Source: Vicinamibacterales bacterium | Lineage (GTDB): Bacteria > Acidobacteriota > Vicinamibacteria > Vicinamibacterales > JAKQTR01 | Length of the DNA: 64,000 nt | Reading direction: 5' to 3' | NCBI GenBank assembly: GCA_025456345.1 | Contig: JALOKU010000007.1 | Coordinates: 1-64,000, forward strand | In this document: positions 7,894 to 16,228 of the stretch, one piece after another | Position numbering within the stretch: the first letter of the stretch is position 1 | Layout: each line of letters begins with the position of its first letter | The notes under the pieces: model-generated | The model's input: the letters and a program-made list of their open reading frames with translations, nothing else | Database searches by the model: none | What the model was told of the DNA's origin: nothing | Program-made: the position numbers and the translations under genes

Positions 7894-8882
7894 GCCGGCC
7901 CGCGTTGCTCGTCCTGTTTCTCCTCCTGATGCCCGCATTGGCCCGACCGGCCGGCGCCCAGCAGGATTTCGCCGCGGCAAAGGACCTCTATACCGCCGCG
8001 AAGTACGAGGACGCCATCGCGGTGCTCGATCGGCTGAAGGAGGCCAAGCCGGCGTCTCCGGACGCCGCCCTCGGTGTCGAGCAGTACAGGGCGATGTGCC
8101 TTCTCGCGCTCGACCGCAAGGCGGAGGCCGAGCAGGCGATCGAGACCATTGCGGACCTCGATCCCTTCTTCCAGCCCGCCGAAGACGACGCGGCGCCGTG
8201 GGTCAGGGCGGCGTTCCGCGAGACCCGGCGGAAGGTCCTCCCCGCGGCGCTTCAACGCCTTTACGGACACGCGAAGGACGCCTACAACAAGAAGGACATG
8301 GCCGAGGCCGTTGTGGCGTTCGGCCGCGTGCTCAAGATCCTCGACGATCCCGATCTCGCCCTGGACAAGGCCGCGCTGGGCGACATGAAGATGGTGGCGC
8401 AGGGGTTCATCGACCTGGCGCTGGCGGCCAGCACGCAGGCGCCGCCGGTGCAGCCGCCGCCCTCCTCGCCGGCACCGGCGTCGACCCCGGTCACAGGCGG
8501 GAGCGACGCCGGACCTGTCCCGGCCGCGAAGGCGCCGGAAGGCGGACCCGCGCCCGGCACGCCGCCGATCTACGATGTCTCCTCCCCTGACGTCACGCCG
8601 CCGTTGCCGATCCGGCGCGACGTGCCGCAATGGAACGCCGGGCTGGCCCTGCCGACGGGCACGACGGTCGTCGTCGAGGTCATCGTGCGCGAGACCGGGA
8701 CGATCGAGTCCGCGGTCGTCCGCCAGTCCGCTGGCAAGTTCTACGACGAGCGGGTGGCGCAGGCCGCGCGCAACTGGCGCTACCGCCCGGCCCTGAAGGC
8801 CGGGCAGCCGGTCCGCTACCGGCTGCTCGTGAAGGTCGTCTTCGGCAGCCAGGCGCCAGAGCTGCGGGAGCCGATGCCATAG
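7890..8882 (+). CDS. Secreted TPR-like protein with C-terminal TonB-type domain
   Basis: The 330-residue protein starts with a signal peptide ([19 protein letters not shown], likely cleaved after AGA or AQ). A helical TPR-like region (about 25-185) follows, containing [20 protein letters not shown] and [21 protein letters not shown] Pro/Ala-rich linker (about 190-240) comes next, then a TonB C-terminal domain (about 250-325) with [20 protein letters not shown] and [20 protein letters not shown]. It has no transmembrane anchor of its own, so it is not a classical TonB. Such stand-alone domains are common in Acidobacteriota and Myxococcota periplasmic proteins. Translation is coupled to the PEGA gene upstream. 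Confidence 0.8.
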   Translation: MSRPALLVLFLLLMPALARPAGAQQDFAAAKDLYTAAKYEDAIAVLDRLKEAKPASPDAALGVEQYRAMCLLALDRKAEAEQAIETIADLDPFFQPAEDDAAPWVRAAFRETRRKVLPAALQRLYGHAKDAYNKKDMAEAVVAFGRVLKILDDPDLALDKAALGDMKMVAQGFIDLALAASTQAPPVQPPPSSPAPASTPVTGGSDAGPVPAAKAPEGGPAPGTPPIYDVSSPDVTPPLPIRRDVPQWNAGLALPTGTTVVVEVIVRETGTIESAVVRQSAGKFYDERVAQAARNWRYRPALKAGQPVRYRLLVKVVFGSQAPELREPMP

Positions 8883-8968
8883 CGGTCAGCGTCCCAAGAC
8901 CATCCAGCCGTGCGCGCCAGACGGCGACAGTGGACTGCGGCCGTCGGGCGCGGTCCTCTCCGCGGCGG

Positions 8969-9163
8969 TCACGGGATCGACGATCCATCCCATTGATGCT
9001 CGGGGTCGGGCACGAACACGAGTGACGCCGCGTCACCAGAAGTCGTGCCGTACAGCAGCCAGCCGCCGGGGATCTTGGCCCGCGACAGGGAAGACGGCGT
9101 GGGCGCGTACGCGTGCTTCTGGGGGTTCAGGTTGGTGAAAGTGAGCGGGAGTGCGGTGGTCAT
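8969..9163 (-). CDS. Small hypothetical protein (64 aa)
   Basis: A 64-residue protein without Cys and without signal or membrane segment. It ends with AKIPGGWLLYGTTSGDA and LVFVPDPEHQWDGSS, a pattern (PGGWL...FVPDP.H.WDG) that I have seen in small uncharacterised bacterial proteins. I chose the ATG at 9163 because AGGA lies about eight bases upstream; a further in-frame ATG at 9196 has no such site. It is transcribed against the TonB-domain gene and could end on the same intergenic stretch. Function unknown. Confidence 0.5.
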   Translation of the reverse strand: MTTALPLTFTNLNPQKHAYAPTPSSLSRAKIPGGWLLYGTTSGDAASLVFVPDPEHQWDGSSIP

Positions 9164-9302
9164 GGTGTGGGTCCTATCAGACGGGTTTGCGGCCACGTGG
9201 GGCTACTGCCAGAGAACATGACGCTGCGCCTCGCGGCCCATGCGTCCTCCTGACTCCTCGACCTGCGCGCAACGAGGACGGGTCGCCTGCGGAGAGCGCG
9301 AC

Positions 9303-9836
9303 TCATGACCGCCCGGCCATCATGGCCGCGATCACTCCGGCCAGGATGCCCAACACTATGACGACCGCAGCGACAGCGAGGCCAATCACACTCAGGATGC
9401 CGACGAAGCGCCAGAAGGACTTCTGGTGCTTGAGGGCGTCTTCAAGACCGCCCGCGGTGGCGTTCGCCTTGAGGCGCTTGATGGCAGTGGCGTAGCGGGC
9501 GAGGTACAAACCAGGAGCGACATACACGAACGCCAGCAGCACGAACACGAACGCCTGCCCGGCGGCGACACCAGCCGCGAATGCGCGCGCCTTCGGGCCC
9601 TCGTCCCCCGTGGCCGGGACCCCACCCAGCACCGCGACCAGCAGCGTACCGATGCCAACCAGCGCCATCAGCCCGGCGCTCACGAAGGTCATGACGGACA
9701 TGAAACGCACCCAGGGCCGCGTCTGGTCGAGGTACTGCTGCGCGAGCGGCGTCAGGCTCGCAGCAGGGGTGCCGCCATCGGTTGCCGCGCTATCGGCGTT
9801 CGTTCCGGGCACGTGGTCCGTTGGGTACTCGCTCAT
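9303..9836 (-). CDS. DUF5362-like membrane protein
   Basis: This 177-residue protein starts at ATG 9836 after a GGGAGCA ribosome site. A polar N-terminus (about 1-40) leads into SLTPLAQQYLDQTRPWVRFM, the conserved entry of DUF5362 proteins. Three hydrophobic segments follow: residues about 47-70, 87-112 and 145-170. The loop between helices 2 and 3 contains YATAIKRLKANATAGGLEDA and LKHQKSFWRFVGI, as in the family. Function is unknown. It stands alone on the minus strand. An in-frame extension to 10007 is Arg/Pro-rich and unlikely to be translated. Confidence 0.7.
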   Translation of the reverse strand: MSEYPTDHVPGTNADSAATDGGTPAASLTPLAQQYLDQTRPWVRFMSVMTFVSAGLMALVGIGTLLVAVLGGVPATGDEGPKARAFAAGVAAGQAFVFVLLAFVYVAPGLYLARYATAIKRLKANATAGGLEDALKHQKSFWRFVGILSVIGLAVAAVVIVLGILAGVIAAMMAGRS

Positions 9837-10095
9837 CGGCTGCTCCCTTCGCCATGACTGGTGGCGTGTCAGGGCAGAGTCTACCCGATGACGAAGTCGG
9901 GTGGGGGGCAGTAGCCGGCCACGGCGCAGGAACCGCGGCGGGGCCGCCCCGCGCCGATCAGGACGCCTGAGACGGCCGGCAGTCGAAGTAGAATCCGCAG
10001 ACGGCAAGAGGGCCGCCTATGCCAACCGCCCCTGTTCCCCGCCTTCAGCGCGCGGCGGCCTTGATCGTCCGCAACCGGCGGGTCCTCGCGGCCGC

Positions 10096-10191
10096 GAGCA
10101 GTCGCAGCGCTTCACCGACCCCTACACGTTCTCCCACACGATCCACGGGATGCTGTTCTACGCGATCCTGTGGCTCGTCGCGCGCCGGGCA
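10096..10191 (+). pseudogene. DUF2585 (UPF0314) gene fragment
   Basis: Thirty-two codons read SQRFTDPYTFSHTIHG, MLFYAILWLVARR and neighbours, which match the conserved SQH-DPY-SH-HG-LFY segment in the middle of DUF2585 proteins. A possible original ATG at 10019 is in another frame, and the cysteine-rich part expected before this segment is absent. The downstream two thirds are also missing. The fragment runs antisense into the 3' end of the TerB-like gene, whose last residues are encoded by the opposite strand of this remnant. The C-terminal end of a DUF2585 gene is found at 3-134. Confidence 0.6.
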
Positions 10192-10721
10192 GCCGATTCC
10201 GCAGGCGCGGGCTCAGTCCGCCGCGGGTCCCGGCGCGCAAGCCTCGCGCGCACCACGTCCGCGTGCTCGATCCGCAGTTCGAGCGCCACGCGGGCGATCT
10301 CCTGGTCCTCGGCCAGCGAGATCGTGTCGTCGGTGGCCGAGACGATGAAGAGGCATTCGAGCAGCGCGAGTTTCTGATCGTAGCTGGCCATCCTGGCGAA
10401 CTCGCGCGCGACCAGGAAGTCCTCGGTGCCGCCGAACAGCGTGTTCTGGCTCTTGGCCATCTGCACCACCATGACGGCCTGGGCCTCCGGCAGCGCACCG
10501 CGCTCCGCGACGATGCGCTCCATGGCCAGCGTTTCGGCGGCGCTAATCTCCCGATCGGCAATCGCGACGCGGCCGAGGATGTACGCGAACGCCGCGACAT
10601 AACGCGCGCGGTCCGGGTCGAGGCGGTCCAGCTCAGCCGCGATCCTGTGCACCGTGTCAGTGTCGCCCTGGCCGGAGGTCGCGGGGGCCCCGCCGAGCCC
10701 CAGGAATTTCAGAATGGACAT
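10158..10721 (-). CDS. TerB-like (tellurite-resistance TerB fold) protein
   Basis: This 187-residue protein starts at ATG 10721 with MSILKFLGLGG. The all-helical TerB-like domain covers about 25-160: YVAAFAYILGRVAIADREIS, MERIVAERGALPEAQAV, FLVAREFARMASYDQKLALL and LEDQEIARVALELR-like motifs, with the acidic pairs DREIS and DDTIS placed as in metal-binding TerB/TerB-like proteins. The tail after residue about 165 (TEPAPAESAARRATSHRIA) is encoded over the antisense strand of a DUF2585 fragment and looks acquired. A diverged partial copy of the C-terminal half lies at 205-446. The exact role is unknown; TerB-like domains occur in stress and membrane-associated complexes. Confidence 0.75.
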   Translation of the reverse strand: MSILKFLGLGGAPATSGQGDTDTVHRIAAELDRLDPDRARYVAAFAYILGRVAIADREISAAETLAMERIVAERGALPEAQAVMVVQMAKSQNTLFGGTEDFLVAREFARMASYDQKLALLECLFIVSATDDTISLAEDQEIARVALELRIEHADVVRARLARRDPRRTEPAPAESAARRATSHRIA

Positions 10722-10797
10722 GCCGTATCGTCCCACACGCGGGCGTCTTGATCCATGCGCCGCCGCGCCTGCCGGGATCAGGTAGGATCGGGGAACC

Positions 10798-11535
10798 GTG
10801 ACGTCCCCCATACCGCTCATCGCCGACGAGGCTGGCCTGGTCGCCGTGGACAAGCCCTGGGGACTGCCCGTCGTCGCTGGAGGCGGGGAACAGCCTGGCG
10901 ACTGCGTGCGGGCCGTGCTGGAACGCCAGCTGGGTGCCGCGGTGTGGGTCGTGCACCGCCTCGATCGCGACACGTCAGGCGTGCTGCTCTTCGCCCGCAC
11001 GCCCCAGCTGCACCGCGAGCTGTGCCTGGCTTTCGAGCAACGCCGCGTCCGCAAGACCTACGTGGCGTTCACCCTCGGCGTGCCAGCGCGGCGCGAGGGG
11101 CGCATCCAGACGCCCCTCCACCCTGCGCGGCGAGGCAAGGTCCGCCCCGCCCGGCCGGGCGAGGACGGGGCCTGGGACGCTGCCACGCGCTACATCGTGC
11201 GCAAACGCTGGGAACGCGACGGCGCGGCCGTCGCCATGGTCGAAACGCACCCGGAAACGGGGCGCCACCACCAGATCCGCGCTCATCTGCGGTCGATAGG
11301 CGCACCGATTCTCTTCGACCGCGCGTACGGCCCGGCATCCGGCGCCGTGCAACTGGCCGGATCGCCCGCGCAGCGGCTCGCGCTGCACGCGTCGCGGCTG
11401 ACCGTGCCGGTTGCCGGCGAGGCAGAGATCCTGCACACGTTTGACGCGCCGCTCCCGGCAGACCTTGCGGCGCTGCTCCACTGGCTCGACGCGGAATGGA
11501 CGGTGGTGGCGGCCGCTACTTCTTCGCCTGGTTGA
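10798..11535 (+). CDS. RluA-family pseudouridine synthase
   Basis: This 245-residue protein starts at GTG 10798. The catalytic motif HRLDRDTSGVLLFA (about residues 53-66) contains the Asp required for uridine-to-pseudouridine isomerisation. Later family motifs are KTYVAF and ETGRHHQIRAHL. There is no N-terminal S4 domain, so it belongs with the short RluA/TruC/YjbO-type enzymes acting on rRNA or tRNA; the target base cannot be told from sequence. The 3' end overlaps the convergent hypothetical gene by 20 bases. Confidence 0.85.
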   Translation: MTSPIPLIADEAGLVAVDKPWGLPVVAGGGEQPGDCVRAVLERQLGAAVWVVHRLDRDTSGVLLFARTPQLHRELCLAFEQRRVRKTYVAFTLGVPARREGRIQTPLHPARRGKVRPARPGEDGAWDAATRYIVRKRWERDGAAVAMVETHPETGRHHQIRAHLRSIGAPILFDRAYGPASGAVQLAGSPAQRLALHASRLTVPVAGEAEILHTFDAPLPADLAALLHWLDAEWTVVAAATSSPG

Positions 11536-12067
11536 TCAGCGCCTGGAGCAGCCGCGAGTACAGCGCGTCAGCGTCGGCGAACAGCTTCGCGTACTGCTCA
11601 TCGGTCAGTTTCTGATCCTTCTTCCAGTTGGCGTCGAAAATCGTGCGCTTGCCGGCGCGATCCACGGAATCAAACCCGGAGCCCTCAGGATGTTCCGCCT
11701 TCAGCCCGTCGGCGCCGAGGTCCTCGACGAAGACCCGCGAACTGGCCACCGACGCGCTATTGAGGTCGATGTAGATCTCCTGGTAGTCCTTCTTGGCCAG
11801 CTTCTCGTTGAGGAGCACCGCCGGGCTGTACTTCGCGGACACAATGAGCAACTGGCTCCCCGGGAAGTACATGGCCGCGACAAAGGCGTCAGGATCGGTC
11901 GTGTCCTTCGCCGCAATCGCTGTCAGCTTGGCCCCGTCGAGCAACGCCGTCAAATCCTTCGCCAGCGCCGCGGACTTCGGCTCCTGGGCGGCGGCGGCCG
12001 TGCTCATCGCCACCAGCATCATTAGGCCGATGACCAGGTGGGTCGTACCGCGCGGACATGTGAGCAT
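11516..12067 (-). CDS. Secreted hypothetical protein
   Basis: This 183-residue protein starts at ATG 12067 after an AAGGTGAT site. A signal peptide is clear (HLVIGLMMLVAMSTAAAAQ, cleavage near AAA-Q). The mature part begins KSAALAKDLTALLDGAKL and contains FVAAMYFPGSQLLIVSAKYS and YQEIYIDLNSASVASSRVFV. It has no Cys after the signal and no catalytic motif that I recognise. The helical C-terminus (DEQYAKLFADADALYSRLLQ) is charged. It is convergent with the pseudouridine synthase gene. I do not recognise the family; similar proteins seem to occur in Acidobacteriota, which is recollection rather than a search. Confidence 0.6.
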   Translation of the reverse strand: MLTCPRGTTHLVIGLMMLVAMSTAAAAQEPKSAALAKDLTALLDGAKLTAIAAKDTTDPDAFVAAMYFPGSQLLIVSAKYSPAVLLNEKLAKKDYQEIYIDLNSASVASSRVFVEDLGADGLKAEHPEGSGFDSVDRAGKRTIFDANWKKDQKLTDEQYAKLFADADALYSRLLQALINQAKK

Positions 12068-12205
12068 GGGTATCACCTTCGTAAGGGGCCTGAAGACTGG
12101 CAGTTTTCTATCATCGCCACCCACCCGCCGTCAATGTTTCCCCGGCGAAGGGGCCGCGGTCACCTCGCCGATGGGCGCCGGGACCGTCTGGCCGCGCGGC
12201 CCGCG

Positions 12206-12628
12206 TCATCCGATGAAGAGCGGGTCCTCGTCGTCGAACTTCGAGGCCGCCCGCGACGCCCGGGAGCCGCGCAAGGCCCGCAACGCCGCTACGACGCCGC
12301 GCACGGCGCCCACCACCGCAAGGCCCTCGCGGATCGGCCCCACCACCGCGCTCTGGACCAGCGACAGCGTGTCGTCGGCCCGCCGCGACGCGCCGGCGAA
12401 GAACCGGTCCAGGCGCTCGACCTGCACGCCGGCGAGGCCGGACGCGTGCTGCAGGTTGTCCGCCACTCGCGTCAACCGCTCGACCAGCGGCCCGAGCTCG
12501 CGTTGAACCTGCGTCGACATCACGTCGACCCGCCTCGCCAGCCGGACGGCCACGACGATCAGGACGACTTGGACGACGGCCATCACGACGGTCGCGACGG
12601 CGATCAGCCCCAGGAATGCGCTGTTCAC
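12206..12628 (-). CDS. DUF948-like single-pass membrane protein
   Basis: This 140-residue protein has one N-terminal helix (about 5-28, LIAVATVVMAVVQVVLIVVA) and then a long amphipathic helical tail (about 35-120, MSTQVQRELGPLVERLTRVA), as in DUF948/YoxC-type proteins. Its ATG overlaps the stop of the YtxH-like gene as ATGA, so they form a two-gene envelope-stress-type operon. The C-terminus ends acidic (FDDEDPLFIG). Function unknown. Confidence 0.7.
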   Translation of the reverse strand: MNSAFLGLIAVATVVMAVVQVVLIVVAVRLARRVDVMSTQVQRELGPLVERLTRVADNLQHASGLAGVQVERLDRFFAGASRRADDTLSLVQSAVVGPIREGLAVVGAVRGVVAALRALRGSRASRAASKFDDEDPLFIG

Positions 12629-12879
12629 GCCTGCTCCTTCTCCCGCGCCGCCTGGTAGGCCTCACGGCCCCGCTCGACGGCCGACGACAGGGTCTCCCGC
12701 TGCTGCTTCAGGAACTCGCGGGTCTTCTGCGCGCCTTCCCGGGCCTTCTCGCCGATCAGCTCGCGGGTTTCCTCGCCCTTTGCCGGGGCGAGCAACAGGG
12801 CGACGACGGCCCCGACCAGCGCCCCGAGCGTGAAGGCCACCAGAACTCCACCGGCTCCGTTTCCGCGTTCCTCTGCCAT
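12625..12879 (-). CDS. YtxH-domain protein
   Basis: This 84-residue protein starts at ATG 12879, with AAAGGAG placed ideally upstream. A glycine-rich membrane helix (GGVLVAFTLGALVGAVVALL) ends in LLAPAKGEETRELI, the YtxH hallmark (LFAP-G-TR). A charged coiled-coil tail (about 40-84) follows. YtxH proteins are general-stress-associated and of unknown biochemical role. It is co-translated with the DUF948-like gene through a four-base overlap. Confidence 0.8.
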   Translation of the reverse strand: MAEERGNGAGGVLVAFTLGALVGAVVALLLAPAKGEETRELIGEKAREGAQKTREFLKQQRETLSSAVERGREAYQAAREKEQA

Positions 12880-13058
12880 GGCCGTTGCTCCTTTCAAGCG
12901 GCTCCAGCACCCGTGCTCGCAGCGCGGCGCGCCGCACGCAGGGTCCGAACCGGTCCACCGTAAAGCCCGCCCCCGACCCGGTCGGTGTGACCGGCCAGCC
13001 GGCAAAGCTAACACCATCATACAGCCGACGCGCGGGCAGGGCGCGCGGCGGCGCGGAA

Positions 13059-15107
13059 TTACCCGCCGGCGCCCCGGAGATCTCCGCCCGCGATCATCGT
13101 CGCGTCGTCCACCCCCAGGCTCCTGGCGCGCAACCGCTTGATCTCGTCCCGGATCGACGCCGCCTTCTCGAACTCGAGGTTCGCCGCGGCGGCCTTCATG
13201 TCACGGTTCAACTGCTGGATGCGCGCGTCGATCTGCGCGAGGGTCATGTACGGCTCGGGGGCCTCCCGCACGGAGGGCACCGACATGTAGTCGCGCTCGT
13301 AGACGCTGCCGAGCAGCTCGTCGATGTCCTTGACGATCGACGCCGGCGTGATGCCGTGCTCGCGGTTGTAGGCCTCCTGGATGGCGCGCCGGCGGGTGGT
13401 CTCGGCGATGGCCGCCTCGATGCTGCCGGTTCTCACGTCGGCGTACATGATGACCGTGCCGTGCACGTTGCGGGCCGCGCGGCCCGACGTCTGGATGAGC
13501 GCCCCGGCGGAGCGAAGGAATCCCTCCTTGTCCGCGTCGAGAATGGCGACCAGCGACACTTCCGGCAGGTCCAGCCCTTCGCGCAGCAGGTTGATGCCCA
13601 CCAGCACATCGAACGCCCCGCGCCGCAGGTCGCGCAGGATCTCGACGCGCTCCAGCGTCTCGATGTCCGAGTGCAGGTAGCGCACGCGCACACCCAGCTC
13701 GTGGTAGTACTGCGTGAGGTCCTCCGCCATCCGCTTGGTCAGCGTCGTCACGAGCACGCGCTCGTGGGCCGCAACGCGCGCCCGGATCTCGGCGAGCAGG
13801 TCGTCCACCTGCCCCTGCACGGGCCTGACGATCACGGCCGGGTCCACCAGCCCGGTCGGCCGGATCACCTGCTCGACAATCACGCCGCCGGTCTGCTGCA
13901 GTTCGTACGGCCCTGGCGTGGCCGACACGAACACGCCCTGGCGAACCCGGGCTTCCCACTCGGCGAAGTTCAGGGGCCGGTTGTCGAGCGCCGACGGCAG
14001 GCGGAACCCGTAGTCGACCAGAACGCGCTTGCGGGCCTGGTCGCCGTGGAACATCCCGCGGACCTGCGGCACGGTCTGGTGGCTCTCGTCGACGATGACG
14101 AGGGCGTCGGCGGGCAGGTAGTCGAGCAGCGTCGGCGGGGGCTCGCCCGCGGCCCGTCCGGTGAGATGGCGCGAGTAGTTCTCGATCCCGTGGCAGTAGC
14201 CGATCTCGCGCATCATCTCGAGATCGAACATGGTCCGCTGGTGCAGGCGCTGCGCCTCGAGGAGCCGCCCGTCCGCCTGGAGGGCCGGCAGCCGCTGGTC
14301 GAGCTCGGCCTTGATCGCCTCGGCCGCCTGCCTGGTCCGCTCCCTGGTCGTCACAAAGTGCGTCTTCGGGTACACCGACACGCGGTCGAGGCGGCGGAAC
14401 GCCCGGCCCGTCAGGGGGTCGAACGCCACCAGCGCGTCGATGTCGTCGCCGAAGAGCTCGATGCGCAGGGCGGTCTCCTCGTACGACGGGAACACCTCGA
14501 CCGTGTCGCCGCGCACGCGGAAGGTGCCGCGCCCGAACTCGTGGTCGTTGCGCTCGTACTGCAGCTCGACGAGCTTGCGGAGGATCTGGTCGCGGTCCAG
14601 GCGCTGGCCGCGCTCGAGCGGCAGGGCCATCCCGTAGTAGGTCTCCGGCGCGCCCAGGCCGTAGATGCACGACACGCTGGCCACGATCAGGACGTCGCGC
14701 CGCTCGAACAGCGAGCGCGTCGCCGAGAGCCGCATCCGGTCGATCTCGTCGTTGGTGGTGGCCTCCTTCTCGATGTACGTGTCGGTGGCCGGCATGTAGG
14801 CTTCAGGCTGGTAGTAGTCGTAGTAGCTGACGAAGTACTCGACGGCGTTGTGCGGGAAGAAGCGGCGGAACTCCTGATAGAGCTGCGCGGCGAGCGTCTT
14901 GTTGTGCACCATCACCAGGGTGGGGCGGTTCACGCGCGCCACGACCTGGGCCATGGTGAACGTCTTGCCCGACCCGGTGACGCCGAGCAGCACCTGCCAG
15001 GGGTCGCCGCGGTCGAGGCCCGCCTGAAGCTCGGCGATGGCGCGCGCCTGGTCGCCGCGCAGGTCGAAGCCGGACACCAGGGTGAAACGGTCGGTGGATG
15101 ACGGCAT
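13059..15107 (-). CDS. uvrB: UvrABC excinuclease subunit B
   Basis: This 682-residue helicase-like subunit of nucleotide excision repair is loaded by UvrA at DNA damage and positions UvrC for incision. Walker A ([13 protein letters not shown]) lies near residue 40. The beta-hairpin region ([19 protein letters not shown]) that clamps DNA follows, then DEXX-type motif VIVDESHQT, motif VI segment QTSGRAARN, and the C-terminal UVR motif ([19 protein letters not shown]) that binds UvrC. Length and motifs are normal. The ATG at 15107 lies 30 bases after the VWA gene's stop on the same strand. Confidence 0.97.
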   Translation of the reverse strand: MPSSTDRFTLVSGFDLRGDQARAIAELQAGLDRGDPWQVLLGVTGSGKTFTMAQVVARVNRPTLVMVHNKTLAAQLYQEFRRFFPHNAVEYFVSYYDYYQPEAYMPATDTYIEKEATTNDEIDRMRLSATRSLFERRDVLIVASVSCIYGLGAPETYYGMALPLERGQRLDRDQILRKLVELQYERNDHEFGRGTFRVRGDTVEVFPSYEETALRIELFGDDIDALVAFDPLTGRAFRRLDRVSVYPKTHFVTTRERTRQAAEAIKAELDQRLPALQADGRLLEAQRLHQRTMFDLEMMREIGYCHGIENYSRHLTGRAAGEPPPTLLDYLPADALVIVDESHQTVPQVRGMFHGDQARKRVLVDYGFRLPSALDNRPLNFAEWEARVRQGVFVSATPGPYELQQTGGVIVEQVIRPTGLVDPAVIVRPVQGQVDDLLAEIRARVAAHERVLVTTLTKRMAEDLTQYYHELGVRVRYLHSDIETLERVEILRDLRRGAFDVLVGINLLREGLDLPEVSLVAILDADKEGFLRSAGALIQTSGRAARNVHGTVIMYADVRTGSIEAAIAETTRRRAIQEAYNREHGITPASIVKDIDELLGSVYERDYMSVPSVREAPEPYMTLAQIDARIQQLNRDMKAAAANLEFEKAASIRDEIKRLRARSLGVDDATMIAGGDLRGAGG

Positions 15108-15137
15108 GGCGCTCGGTGGACGGCCGCTGGCGGGCGC

Positions 15138-16097
15138 CTACGGCTGCTTGCGGTACGGCGCGTAATAGCCCTGGCGTGTGCGCACCTTCACGCCGGGCCG
15201 GCTCACCTTGATCTCCACTTTTCGCCAGGTTCCGTCGAGCTTCGTGTTCGACGACAGGTAGCCCAGCGTGAACTGGCCGCGGATCTCCGCCGCGATCTTC
15301 TCGTACGTTTCGTCGAGATCCTTGATGACGGTCGGGAAGAACGCGAGCCCGCCGGTGAGCTCGGCCAGCGTGCGCAGCTTCATCCGCTGGTCCATCTGCC
15401 TCGACTGGGACATGTGCGAGAGGAACCCGATGGCATAGAGCGTGATGTCCGACGCGCGCAGCAGCGTCTGCGTCTCGTCGTACGACATGGAGCTTCTGGT
15501 GTCCTCGCCGTCGGTGTACAGGACCAGCGTGCGCCGGCCCTCCTCCGAGGACGCCCCGTCCAGATAGACGCCGAGCGCATCGTAGAGCGCCGTGTTCCCG
15601 TCCGGCTTGCGCTTGCGGATCCGCTCCACGAGCCTCGGGAAGTCATGCTGGCCGTACCGCACCACCCGGACCTCGGTGTCGAAATCCACCAGGGTGATGT
15701 CCTGGGCCTCCTGGACGGTGTTCAGGAACTTGATCGCGGCGCTGCGCGAGAACCCGATGTTCTCCTCCATGCTGCCGCTGGTGTCGAAGAGCAGCCCGAG
15801 ATGGAGGGGCGGCGCCGACTCCAGCGCGTCGCCGCGCGCAAAGAGCGTGAGGGCCTGACGCTGGCCGTCCTCCCGCACCTCGAAGTCGTCGCGGGTGAGG
15901 TCGGTGACCAGGCCGCCCTTCTTGTCGACCACCGTCACGCCGAAGCTGGCCAGATCGACGCCGCTGCGGAACACCTGGGCGCGAGGCGCCCCGGGGCGCC
16001 ACGCCGCCACCAGCACCACGGCCGCCAGCGCCGCGGCCAGCGTTGCCGCCCCCCGCGCGGGCACGCCACGCGTTCCCGTCATCCTCGGCCGTCGCAT
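15138..16097 (-). CDS. Secreted VWA-domain protein (acidobacterial VWFA-related type)
   Basis: This 319-residue exported protein has an N-terminal hydrophobic segment (about 18-33) and a short beta region typical of the family (VVDKKGGLVTDLTRDDFEV). The von Willebrand A domain (about 98-285) has a complete MIDAS: DTSGSM (DxSxS), the Thr in NTALYDAL, and the Asp in TDGEDTR. The C-terminus (VRTRQGYYAPY) is the usual ending. Such proteins are abundant in Acidobacteriota, and their ligands are unknown. A TATAAG box (16108-16113) lies just upstream on the minus strand, divergent from the DHH gene promoter. Confidence 0.85.
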   Translation of the reverse strand: MRRPRMTGTRGVPARGAATLAAALAAVVLVAAWRPGAPRAQVFRSGVDLASFGVTVVDKKGGLVTDLTRDDFEVREDGQRQALTLFARGDALESAPPLHLGLLFDTSGSMEENIGFSRSAAIKFLNTVQEAQDITLVDFDTEVRVVRYGQHDFPRLVERIRKRKPDGNTALYDALGVYLDGASSEEGRRTLVLYTDGEDTRSSMSYDETQTLLRASDITLYAIGFLSHMSQSRQMDQRMKLRTLAELTGGLAFFPTVIKDLDETYEKIAAEIRGQFTLGYLSSNTKLDGTWRKVEIKVSRPGVKVRTRQGYYAPYRKQP

Positions 16098-16170
16098 CCC
16101 GAGCCATCTTATACCGGGGCGGCCCCCGGCCGACCAGGCCGGGCGTTTCCCCGGGGCTGGCGGTCCGGCG

Positions 16171-16176
16171 TATAAT
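16171..16176 (+). promoter_or_regulatory. Likely -10 box for the DHH phosphoesterase gene
   Basis: A perfect TATAAT stands 53 bases before the ATG at 16229, in the divergent gap. No good -35 is visible at 16-18 bases upstream (TTTCCC-like only). Confidence 0.5.
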
Positions 16177-16228
16177 GAGAAGTTCTTGTGATGACCCTGG
16201 TTCCTCGAGCCGCGCAGGGGCCCCGGGC

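Noticed and set aside
6582-8630. Minus-strand extension of the AbgT fragment to 819 codons
   Set aside because: Upstream of 6581 the frame is antisense to the PEGA and TonB-domain genes and has no transporter similarity; it is a chance open frame.
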